The position numbers and the translations under genes were made by a program. This document shows, piece by piece, positions 25,779-34,292 of a stretch of DNA of 40,714 bases. Under the pieces are notes generated by a model, which worked only from the letters and a program-made list of their open reading frames with translations, was not told the DNA's origin and ran no database searches. The stretch is from Stygiobacter electus. GTDB lineage: Bacteria; Bacteroidota; Ignavibacteria; Ignavibacteriales; Melioribacteraceae. The first letter of the stretch is position 1, and each line of letters begins with the position of its first letter. The stretch covers positions 1-40,714 of the forward strand of contig JARGDL010000023.1 in assembly GCA_029210465.1 (NCBI GenBank), in the 5' to 3' direction.

Positions 25779-26669
25779 ATGAAAAGATTAACGTTGATTT
25801 TATTATCAATAATTATGTTTTCCTGTGGTGAAAGTGTAGTCGAACTTGAAGATACATTTGAACCAAAGCTTGTAATCGAAGCTTTTATTTTTCCAAATGA
25901 AAAAATTAATAACATAAAGATTACAAGAAATTTTCCTTTGAATACTACTCCTAAGCCGCAAGATTTAATCGTAACTGATGCAAAAGTTTCTATTACAGAT
26001 TTATCAACTATGAAAGCTTGTAGTTTAACTTTTAATCCTAAAACATTAACTTATGAGTATAATGCTAACGATTTCAAAATAGAATTTGATAGAGAATATC
26101 AACTTAAAGTAGAAGGAAATAGTTATGGAAAAAATATTGTTGTAACAGCGACAACAAAAACTCCAAAAAAAGGATTTTCAATAATCAAAGAAAAAAGTGT
26201 ATCTGGCATATTATCGTATCGTCAAAAAGATGAAAACGGGTTAGTAAAAAATCTACCGTTAGTTTTTAATATTTCTAAAGGTACTTCATTTTATCCAGTA
26301 TCAATTGTTGCACTTGATGCATCTGAACAAAATTTTATTTATGACAATGCATATCGTGAAGTGAAGAAAGATGATGTGATAAAAGATTTCGATAATTATA
26401 AATACAGACAAAGGTTAATTTTTAATGTTAACTCTGAAGGTGATGTTTATGAATATGATATTACATGGACAACAATTTGGTTTTATGGAAAATATAGAAT
26501 GGTAGTTTATGCGGCAGATGAAAATTATCGTCAATTTTCTTTAACATACAAAAACGTTCAAGAGTTTGATGGAAATTTTCACGAACCTAAAGTAACATTG
26601 CAAGGTGATGGTATTGGAGTTTTTGCTTCGATGATTGCCGACACAGTTTATTTCTCAATTAAAAGGTAA
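25779..26669 (+). CDS. DUF4249-type lipoprotein, partner of the TonB receptor
   Basis: A 296-residue lipoprotein (lipobox IIMFSC with the cysteine near 17). The beta-rich body with VVELEDTFEPKLVIEAFIFPNE, DAKVSITDL and the WFYGKYRMVVYAADENYRQF stretch is typical of DUF4249 proteins encoded after carboxypeptidase-like-domain TonB receptors. I choose the ATG at 25779 because AGGAG at 25767-25771 is then seven bases away; an in-frame ATG at 25773 is only one base from it. It is probably a surface-exposed or periplasmic ligand-capture subunit; the substrate is unknown. The SMR gene follows after 8 bp. Confidence 0.85.
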   Translation: MKRLTLILLSIIMFSCGESVVELEDTFEPKLVIEAFIFPNEKINNIKITRNFPLNTTPKPQDLIVTDAKVSITDLSTMKACSLTFNPKTLTYEYNANDFKIEFDREYQLKVEGNSYGKNIVVTATTKTPKKGFSIIKEKSVSGILSYRQKDENGLVKNLPLVFNISKGTSFYPVSIVALDASEQNFIYDNAYREVKKDDVIKDFDNYKYRQRLIFNVNSEGDVYEYDITWTTIWFYGKYRMVVYAADENYRQFSLTYKNVQEFDGNFHEPKVTLQGDGIGVFASMIADTVYFSIKR

Positions 26670-26677
26670 TAAAAATT

Positions 26678-27001
26678 ATGGCGTGGATTTACATTTTCAT
26701 AGCTTCAATTTTTGAAATTAGTTGGGCTGTTGGTTTAAAGTATTCAAATGGATTTACAAATTTTTATCCATCTTTATTTACAATTATAACAATGATATTA
26801 AGTTATGTATTTCTTTCATTTGGTGCCAAGACTTTACCAATAGGAACAGCTTATGCAGTTTGGACAGGTATTGGTGCTGTTGGTACAGCAATTTATGGAA
26901 TTTTATTTTTTAATGAACCAAAAGATTTTTTAAGAGTATTATTTATTTTTTTAATTGTAGTTGGAATAATTGGATTAAGATTAACTTATAAAGAAAATTA
27001 A
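26678..27001 (+). CDS. sugE: SMR-family exporter, SugE/Gdx type
   Basis: A 107-residue, four-helix small multidrug resistance protein. The essential glutamate is in IFEISWAVGLKYSNGF (Glu13), and the WAVGLKYS sequence is characteristic of the SugE/Gdx branch that exports guanidinium ion rather than the EmrE branch of polyaromatic-cation pumps. It works as a proton-coupled antiport dimer in the inner membrane. It lies 8 bp after the DUF4249 gene and one base before the methyltransferase gene. I see no guanidine riboswitch; the upstream gap is far too short. Confidence 0.9.
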   Translation: MAWIYIFIASIFEISWAVGLKYSNGFTNFYPSLFTIITMILSYVFLSFGAKTLPIGTAYAVWTGIGAVGTAIYGILFFNEPKDFLRVLFIFLIVVGIIGLRLTYKEN

Positions 27002-27002
27002 A

Positions 27003-27557
27003 ATGAGAAAACTAACACACGACGAAATCTCTAAAAATCGGTCAACTTTAGAAACTTTGAATAATGTAAATAAACTTCCTGTTTATGTAATACTAAATAG
27101 CATACGAAGCAGTTATAATGTTGGCTCTATTTTCCGAACTTCTGATGGAGCAATGATTGAAAAAATTTATTTATGCGGTTATACACCAACCCCAGAAAAA
27201 AAAGAAGTGCTTAAAACAGCTTTAGGTTCACAGGAAAGTGTCAAATGGGAATATGTAAAAGATGCGAAAGAAGTTGTTCGAAAATTAAAAAATGATGGTG
27301 TTAAAATTTGTGCTTTGGAACTTACAGAAAATAGTTTTCCATATTATCAAGTAAATGAAAATTCTTTTCCACTTGCTTTAATCATTGGAAATGAAATTAC
27401 AGGTGTTCAGCAAGATTTGCTTGATTTGTGTGATTTCTCAATTGAAATTCCACAATATGGAATTAAACAATCTTTAAATGTTGCTGTAGCTTATGGGATT
27501 TCAATTTTTGATTTGAGAAGAATATATGACATTAATAGATTTAACCAGCATAAGTGA
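27003..27557 (+). CDS. TrmH/SpoU-family RNA 2'-O-methyltransferase
   Basis: A 184-residue SPOUT methyltransferase. Motif 1 is SSYNVGSIFRTSD, motif 2 is ALIIGNEITGV, and motif 3 is EIPQYGIKQSLNVAVAYGI, which form the trefoil-knot SAM site. The short length without an N-terminal RNA-binding domain resembles TrmH-type proteins; the target (tRNA or rRNA) cannot be stated. The start is one base after the SMR stop. The last 17 bases overlap the convergent AlbA_2 gene. Confidence 0.92.
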   Translation: MRKLTHDEISKNRSTLETLNNVNKLPVYVILNSIRSSYNVGSIFRTSDGAMIEKIYLCGYTPTPEKKEVLKTALGSQESVKWEYVKDAKEVVRKLKNDGVKICALELTENSFPYYQVNENSFPLALIIGNEITGVQQDLLDLCDFSIEIPQYGIKQSLNVAVAYGISIFDLRRIYDINRFNQHK

Positions 27558-28200
27558 AATAACTTTCACCAGTATCTTTGATATGAATTAAAAGTAAATT
27601 CGCACGAACAAGCTTTATCAAAGTTCTCGAGGCTCTTCTATCAGAAATGTTTGCAATCTTTCCAAGTTCTTTAACAGTTATTTTTTCATACTTATCAAGA
27701 TAATCAAAAACAATTTTTTCTTCTTTCCCAATTTGGTAATGTTTTAATGATTGTTCACGACTTTGCGTTTGTAAAATTTTTATCATTTCTTTACTTGCAA
27801 GCATGCTTTTATCATTAACTCTTACATAAACCTGAGCACTATTTAAATCGAGTGAATTTTTATAATCTTGAATTCTATGTGGTTTGTTAGTTGACTCAAA
27901 AATATGAACGCAAATTATGTCTTTGTTTTTAATTGAAATGCAGTCAATTGAGTAATCAACTTTTGGTTCGCAAAATTTTTCAGCTGTTTCTTTTATTAAT
28001 TCAGTATCACTTTTTTCGCTTTCAATTCCGTAGATTGATTTGTCATCATCAACTCCAATAAATAAAAAACCACCCCGCGTATTTGCAAAAGCAATCATTT
28101 CTTTTGCAATTTTTTCGTATGATGAAAAACGTTGTTTGAATTCAACAGTCAAACTTTCACCGTTTTCAATCATCTCAAGAATTTTTTTCCTCGAGATCAT
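27541..28200 (-). CDS. AlbA_2 (Schlafen-like) domain protein with C-terminal winged helix
   Basis: A 219-residue protein. The N-terminal AlbA_2 domain (about 1-125) shows ESLTVEFKQRFSSYEKIAKE and AFANTRGGFLFIGVDDDKSIYGI, the standard pattern of this putative nucleic-acid-binding domain, once annotated as divergent AAA_4. The C-terminal 60 residues (FDYLDKYEKITVKELGKIAN, then RRASRTLIKLVRANLLLI) look like a winged helix-turn-helix. A transcriptional regulator is likely, target unknown. It starts 2 bp after the large TPR lipoprotein gene and ends tail to tail, overlapping the TrmH-family gene by 17 bases. Confidence 0.85.
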   Translation of the reverse strand: MISRKKILEMIENGESLTVEFKQRFSSYEKIAKEMIAFANTRGGFLFIGVDDDKSIYGIESEKSDTELIKETAEKFCEPKVDYSIDCISIKNKDIICVHIFESTNKPHRIQDYKNSLDLNSAQVYVRVNDKSMLASKEMIKILQTQSREQSLKHYQIGKEEKIVFDYLDKYEKITVKELGKIANISDRRASRTLIKLVRANLLLIHIKDTGESYFTYAG

Positions 28201-28202
28201 TT

Positions 28203-30674
28203 TTATTCTGGAATAGGCGATTTTGTTTTTGAAGAATCTTTTTTAATTGGATTTATTTTGCTTTTAAGTGTATCAGAAATTTCATTATTAATAAATTTCT
28301 TTTTAAGTGAATCAGTATCAGCTTTGAGTCTTTCTAAATAACTTTTTTTATTTCGTGGTATTAAATCATCTTTTAATGAATCATTAATTGTTTTATTATC
28401 TTCAACTTTGATTGTGTTATTTTCCACAGGTTTTTCTTTTTCCAACTTTTTCTTGTCTTCTTCTTCTTTCTTTTTCAGTTCTTCAGCTTTCTTTTTTTCT
28501 TCTTCATTTTTAATTCTTTCTTTTTCTTTTTGATATTCATCATACTTGGCAATAGCATTCTTTGCTAAAGGTTCAAGTGCAAAATTTTTAGCAAGTATTC
28601 CATAGGCAACAGCAGCCGAGTCATAATTTTTGAAATTTTCTTCGTAAATCATTCCAATATAATAAAGTGATTTTGCTCCAAAACGTGATTTTGGAAATTT
28701 ATTTGCAAGAACTTTGAAACTGTCAATTGCTTCCTGATATTTGTTTTGATAATAAAGTTCCTCAGCTTTTTGAAAAGGCAATGATGCTGGATCACTTGAA
28801 ACATCTTCTTTTTTCTTCGAATCTTTGGTTATAATTCCTAATTTTATTGCCGCTGGTTCATATAGTTTATCTTTTGGAAATTTTTCAACTATAATTTTGT
28901 AAAGACTATCAGCTTTTATTGTGTCGTTTGTTGTTTCGTAATAAGTAGCCATTGCAAAAAGTGTTTGTGGTACAATCGGTTTGTCGCTATAATCTTTCAT
29001 AATTTTATTAAAATAAACAAGTGCGGAATCATATTGTTCTATTTCAGAATAGAAAAGTGAACCTTGATTAAATAAATTTGCAGCTATTGATGTTTTTATT
29101 GATGTTGAATCTGCTGTTGGTCTTTCTGGTTTTTTAGCTTTACCTAATGCAATTAAAACTTTTAATGGTATTGGCTCATTATTTTTATTTTTGTTTAGTT
29201 CTAGTAATAACTTCTGCTGTTGAATTTGTAATTGTTGCTGTTGCTGTTGTCTTAAAATTTCTTGTGCTTGAGCATTTTCATTATTTTGATTGCTTGATGC
29301 TTCGAGCATTTTCTTGTTTTCATCAAGATATTCTTTTTCTGCAATGGCATAATCAAGTGAATCTTGAATAAATAGTTTTAGGTTTTGCAAATATTTAAAC
29401 TGAGTATTCAGCTCAGTTAATTCTTTTTTAAGGAAAAAATATCTATCAAAGTTTTTAACTTTTCCACCCGCTTCAAGTTTTAATTCACGTGGAGCTAAAG
29501 ATGATGCAGCTTTGTTATAATATTTATGTGCACTGTCGTAATCTTGAATTCCTTTTTCATAAAGTTTGCCGAGTTTCATACATGCAATTCCAGATGTTGG
29601 CAATTGTTTATATGTAGAATCTACAAATTTTAACATATCAATTGCGCGTTCATATTTTCCTTTTTCAAAATAAATATCAGATAGTTCATTGTAAATTTCA
29701 TCAAGATTATTTTTAAACTTTCCTTGATTGCTCATGTTTGTTAATTCTTCTTCACTTTCATCTACACGATTTAATTTTTTCAGCAACTTTGCAAGTTGTA
29801 ACCTTGCTTTTAATTCAACATCAAAAGTTGGTTCATATTTTAAGACAGAAGAAAAAGCCTCAAGTGCATTTTTGTCATCATTAATTTTCAAATAGATAAT
29901 TCCCATTTGATTAGCAACAAGAGCTTTCATTTCATCATCATTTGAATTTTTAAGGAAGTCCTGACATTCATTAATTGCTTGAACATATTGTTCTCTAAAA
30001 ATCAAAAAAGAAATTTTTGTGATTGATGCTTCATTGAAAATTTCATCTTCTTCTTTTTCGATTGCTTCTTTTTTTACTTCCTCGATTAATCTTAAACCTT
30101 CATCAAACTCTCTAAGTTGTAAATTTGTTTTTGCTAACCAAAGTTTATTAATTAAACTGTATTTTGAATTTTTTAATCCAGCAAGCTCCATAAATTTTCT
30201 TTGAGCTTTTGAATATTCTTGTTGATAATAAAGAGCTTTACCAGTCATAAATAAAGCATCTGGAAAGAAAGATGATTCTTTTTCATATTGTAAAATTTTT
30301 GAACACTTTTCTATTACTTTAGTTAAATCTTGACTTATATTACCCGATGAAAGATTACCAGTGCCAAATTGTGATGATGACTGAGAACCAAATTGTTGAT
30401 TTGAAAATTGGTTTCTATTTCTTGTTTCACCTGAAAATTGTTGTGTTTGACTTGTAGGAAATATACTTTTCCCGCCTTGTGCATCTTCTCTGAATTGAAA
30501 TGGATCTTTTTTCTGCTTTAATATTTCTTCTTCAGTTCTTTCGAAAAGAGTTTTGGCATTGTAATATGTATTAAAGTAAGTTGTGAAATCTCTGTAAAGT
30601 TCACAACCACTGACAAGAATTAAAATAAAAAGTAATGCGAGGGACGCACTTAGTTTTTGATTCTTTGTAAACAT
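28203..30674 (-). CDS. Large TPR lipoprotein, PorW/SprE-like
   Basis: An 823-residue lipoprotein with lipobox LVSGC (Cys24). The segment just after it (YRDFTTYFNTYYNAKTLFE) resembles the start of PorW/SprE, TPR lipoproteins linked to gliding and type IX secretion in Bacteroidetes. Residues about 70-110 are low-complexity Gln/Asn/Ser/Phe-rich, followed by many TPR-like helices (YSKAQRKFMELAG, ALEAFSSVLKYEPTF, YERAIDMLKFVDSTY, YQEAIDSFKVLANKFP). A Gln-rich run lies near 475-490, and the tail (about 720-823) is very rich in Lys and Glu and probably disordered. It follows glnB by 70 bp. A T9SS role is inference from the N-terminal pattern. Confidence 0.8.
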   Translation of the reverse strand: MFTKNQKLSASLALLFILILVSGCELYRDFTTYFNTYYNAKTLFERTEEEILKQKKDPFQFREDAQGGKSIFPTSQTQQFSGETRNRNQFSNQQFGSQSSSQFGTGNLSSGNISQDLTKVIEKCSKILQYEKESSFFPDALFMTGKALYYQQEYSKAQRKFMELAGLKNSKYSLINKLWLAKTNLQLREFDEGLRLIEEVKKEAIEKEEDEIFNEASITKISFLIFREQYVQAINECQDFLKNSNDDEMKALVANQMGIIYLKINDDKNALEAFSSVLKYEPTFDVELKARLQLAKLLKKLNRVDESEEELTNMSNQGKFKNNLDEIYNELSDIYFEKGKYERAIDMLKFVDSTYKQLPTSGIACMKLGKLYEKGIQDYDSAHKYYNKAASSLAPRELKLEAGGKVKNFDRYFFLKKELTELNTQFKYLQNLKLFIQDSLDYAIAEKEYLDENKKMLEASSNQNNENAQAQEILRQQQQQQLQIQQQKLLLELNKNKNNEPIPLKVLIALGKAKKPERPTADSTSIKTSIAANLFNQGSLFYSEIEQYDSALVYFNKIMKDYSDKPIVPQTLFAMATYYETTNDTIKADSLYKIIVEKFPKDKLYEPAAIKLGIITKDSKKKEDVSSDPASLPFQKAEELYYQNKYQEAIDSFKVLANKFPKSRFGAKSLYYIGMIYEENFKNYDSAAVAYGILAKNFALEPLAKNAIAKYDEYQKEKERIKNEEEKKKAEELKKKEEEDKKKLEKEKPVENNTIKVEDNKTINDSLKDDLIPRNKKSYLERLKADTDSLKKKFINNEISDTLKSKINPIKKDSSKTKSPIPE

Positions 30675-30744
30675 ATCTAACTCAAACTAATTTTTGAAAA
30701 AGTAAAAAAACTATTATGCGTTCACCTTTGATTTGTTATTAAAA

Positions 30745-31092
<348 letters not shown>

Positions 31093-34000
31093 TTATTCAG
31101 ATTTGCCGTGGCAATTTTTATATTTTTTTCCACTTCCGCAAGGGCACGGATCATTTCTTCCTACTTTAGGTTCAACTCTTATTGGTTTTGCTTTAACATT
31201 TGATTGCGCACCCTCTGGTTGAGTTGCTCTTAATCCTAAATTATCAGCCGAATCTTTTATTGTTTGAATTCTTGTAGCTGGGGCAGTCCTTCTGCTTTGA
31301 ACTTCAACTGGTGCTTGCGGCCAAAATTTAAAACAAAATGTTACAACTTCGTTCCTTAATTCTTCAAGTAATGTAATGAATAAATTATATGCTTCTGCTT
31401 TATATTCAAGTAAAGGATCTTTTTGACCGTATGCTCTTAAACCAATTCCTTCTTTTAAATCATCCATTTCTCTTAAATGGTCTCGCCATTTATTATCGAT
31501 AGTATTAAGCACAGCAAATTGTTCAAGTCGAGCCATTAAATCACTGCCAAGCATTTCTTCTTTTTTATCGTAGAATTCTTTAGCGGCTTTCAGAATTTCA
31601 GATTTAACACCATCTTCACCAAGTTCTTCCCATTTTTGTGGAGTAATTTTAAAATCAATTAATAAATGTTGTAAAAGATCTTCACGAAGTTTTTCAATTT
31701 CACCATTTTCATAATATTTTTTAACGAGATCATCAATGAATTCATCAAGGTATTCAAATATTTCACCTTTTAGTCTTTCACCTTCAAGGGCTTGTTTTCT
31801 TCGTGCATAAATTACTTCTCGTTGTTGATTCATTACATTGTCATATTCAAGAAGACGTTTACGAATTGCAAAGTTATTTTCTTCAACTTTCTTTTGAGCA
31901 CGTTCAACGGATTTTGTAATTAATGGATGTTGAATTGCTTCACCTTCTTCCATTCCAACTCTGCTCATAACATTTGTAATTCTATCACTGCCAAACAAAC
32001 GCATCAAATCATCTTCGAGTGAAATAAAAAATTTAGAAGTACCTGGATCACCTTGTCTACCAGCACGACCACGTAATTGGCGATCAATTCTTCTTGCTTC
32101 ATGTCTTTCAGTTCCAAGAATATACAAACCACCAACTTCGCGTACACCAACACCAAGTTTAATATCAGTACCACGACCAGCCATATTTGTTGCAATTGTT
32201 ACAGCTCCGGGTTGACCAGCAAAAGCCACAATTTCAGCTTCTCGTTGATGTTGTTTCGCATTCAATACATTGTGAGCTATTCCTTGCCTTTTCAACATTC
32301 TACTGATTGTTTCAGAAACTTCTACACTTGTTGTTCCAACAAGCACTGGTCTTCGTTGCTCTTTTAGTTCTTTTATTTTTTCAATTATTGCATTATACTT
32401 TTCTCTTTTTGTTCTGTAGATTGCATCATCTTCATCAACTCTTGCAATTGGTTTATTTGTTGGAATGACAACTACTTCAAGTTTATAAATTTCGTAGAAT
32501 TCTCCTTCTTCTGTTTCAGCTGTACCTGTCATACCAGCAAGTTTTTTATAAAGACGGAAATAATTTTGGAGAGTAATTGTTGCTAAAGTTTGAGTATCAC
32601 GTTCGACTTTAACATTTTCTTTAGCTTCAATTGCTTGGTGCAAACCATCTGAGTATCTTCTTCCGGGTAAGATACGACCTGTAAATTCATCTACAATTGC
32701 AATTTTTCCATCTTCGGTTACAACATACTCATCATCTTTTTCGAAGAGTGTATATGCTTTTAGTAATTGATTAATTGTGTGAATAACATCTGATCTTTCT
32801 GAGTAAAGATGATAAAGTTCATCTTTCTTTTTGATTTTATCTTCAAGTGATATAGAATTATCATTTTCTATTTTGCTTATTTCTGTCCCTAAATCGGGTA
32901 TTACAAAGAAGTCTTTACCTTCGCGCGAGCCGAGTGCTAATTCTTCTCTTCCTTTTTCTGTTAGATCAATTTGATTTTGTCTTTCTTCAATTGCATAATA
33001 AAGTTCTTCATCAATTTCGGGCATTCGTTTAGCGTTTTCACGAAGGAATTCAAGTTCAGTTTGTTGAAGTAATTTTTTGTATTCCGGCTCTGCAAGTATT
33101 TTCATTAAAGATTTGTTTTTAGGAAACCCACGATGTGCTCGTAGTAAATTAATTCCTGCTTTTTCACGATCTTTTGGATCATTTGATTTTAATAATTCTT
33201 CAGCTTCTTTAACAATTGATGCAACAAGATTAGCTTGTTTTCTGAATAATCTTTCAACACGCGGTTTCATCTCATCGTATTTGTGCTCAGCTTTGTCAAC
33301 TGGTCCAGAAATTATTAATGGTGTTCTTGCTTCATCAATTAAAACTGAATCAACTTCATCAACAATAGCAAAATTATGACCACGTTGAACACAATATTCT
33401 TTTGAGCTAGCCATGTTATCGCGTAAATAGTCGAAACCGAATTCGTTATTTGTGCCGTAAGTAATATCACAATTGTATTGTTTTATTCTGTCTTCAGGAT
33501 CCATTGTGTTTAAGATGCAGCCAACAGTCAAACCGTGAAATTTGAATATTTCACCCATCCATTCACTATCGCGTTTAGCGAGATAATCGTTTACAGTAAC
33601 AAGATGAACACCACGACCAGTTAATGCATTTAAGTATAAAGGTAAACTTGCAACAAGAGTTTTACCTTCACCAGTTGCCATTTCAGCAATTTTACCTTGA
33701 TGAAGAACAATTCCGCCGATAAGTTGAACATCATATGGAATCATATCCCAGGTAATTTTGCTTCCAGCAACTTCCCATGATTTGCCAACTAATCTACGAC
33801 ATGTGTCTTTTACAACAGCATATGCTTCCGGCAGAATTTCATCGAGTACTTCTTCATATTTATCAGTTAATTCATTTTCTAATTCATCTATTTGGTCATG
33901 AATTTCATGCTTTTTATCTGCATCTTTAATTGACTGCAGTTGTTCTTTCAAATCATTGATTTGAGAAGTTAATTCTTTAGTTGCTTCATTTATTCTTGAT

Positions 34001-34152
34001 TTAAATTCTAGTGTTTTGTTTCTTAATTCATCATCAGAAAGGTCTTTTAATTTTTCATATTCTTGATTAATAAGATCAACAATTGGCCACAGATCTTTCA
34101 ATGCTTTTTCATTTTTGTCACCGAAAATTTTCTTTAAAATATTACTTAACAT
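31093..34152 (-). CDS. secA: Preprotein translocase ATPase SecA
   Basis: A 1019-residue SecA, longer than the roughly 900 residues of E. coli. It drives protein export through SecYEG. Walker A is [20 protein letters not shown] (near 160), with [16 protein letters not shown] as the DEAD motif, [13 protein letters not shown], and [20 protein letters not shown] in the second ATPase domain. The C-terminus has the zinc/SecB-binding [13 protein letters not shown]. Extra residues include a coiled-coil insert near the N-terminus (about 60-95) and a helical insert after the ARTPLI motif. I choose the ATG at 34150-34152, seven bases after GGAG, rather than the adjacent TTG. glnB follows after 9 bp. Confidence 0.97.
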   Translation of the reverse strand: MLSNILKKIFGDKNEKALKDLWPIVDLINQEYEKLKDLSDDELRNKTLEFKSRINEATKELTSQINDLKEQLQSIKDADKKHEIHDQIDELENELTDKYEEVLDEILPEAYAVVKDTCRRLVGKSWEVAGSKITWDMIPYDVQLIGGIVLHQGKIAEMATGEGKTLVASLPLYLNALTGRGVHLVTVNDYLAKRDSEWMGEIFKFHGLTVGCILNTMDPEDRIKQYNCDITYGTNNEFGFDYLRDNMASSKEYCVQRGHNFAIVDEVDSVLIDEARTPLIISGPVDKAEHKYDEMKPRVERLFRKQANLVASIVKEAEELLKSNDPKDREKAGINLLRAHRGFPKNKSLMKILAEPEYKKLLQQTELEFLRENAKRMPEIDEELYYAIEERQNQIDLTEKGREELALGSREGKDFFVIPDLGTEISKIENDNSISLEDKIKKKDELYHLYSERSDVIHTINQLLKAYTLFEKDDEYVVTEDGKIAIVDEFTGRILPGRRYSDGLHQAIEAKENVKVERDTQTLATITLQNYFRLYKKLAGMTGTAETEEGEFYEIYKLEVVVIPTNKPIARVDEDDAIYRTKREKYNAIIEKIKELKEQRRPVLVGTTSVEVSETISRMLKRQGIAHNVLNAKQHQREAEIVAFAGQPGAVTIATNMAGRGTDIKLGVGVREVGGLYILGTERHEARRIDRQLRGRAGRQGDPGTSKFFISLEDDLMRLFGSDRITNVMSRVGMEEGEAIQHPLITKSVERAQKKVEENNFAIRKRLLEYDNVMNQQREVIYARRKQALEGERLKGEIFEYLDEFIDDLVKKYYENGEIEKLREDLLQHLLIDFKITPQKWEELGEDGVKSEILKAAKEFYDKKEEMLGSDLMARLEQFAVLNTIDNKWRDHLREMDDLKEGIGLRAYGQKDPLLEYKAEAYNLFITLLEELRNEVVTFCFKFWPQAPVEVQSRRTAPATRIQTIKDSADNLGLRATQPEGAQSNVKAKPIRVEPKVGRNDPCPCGSGKKYKNCHGKSE

Positions 34153-34292
34153 CAATTTCTCCTATAATTAGCGGGCTAAAGTTAAATAAAGGTAGTTTTA
34201 AATACAAAGAAACAAGTTTTTAGCTTGAAAAATGTATGTTATATATATGTTCCTAAAAATTATAAAGTAATTTTGAATTTGATAAGTTATTT

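Noticed and set aside
26640..26680. Guanidine riboswitch ahead of the SugE/Gdx exporter
   Set aside because: Only 8 bp separate it from the previous gene and no structured leader is possible.
29210..29260. Gln-codon repeat in the TPR lipoprotein as a phase-variable tract
   Set aside because: The codons are mixed CAA/CAG without a long perfect repeat, and in-frame unit changes would not switch the gene off.
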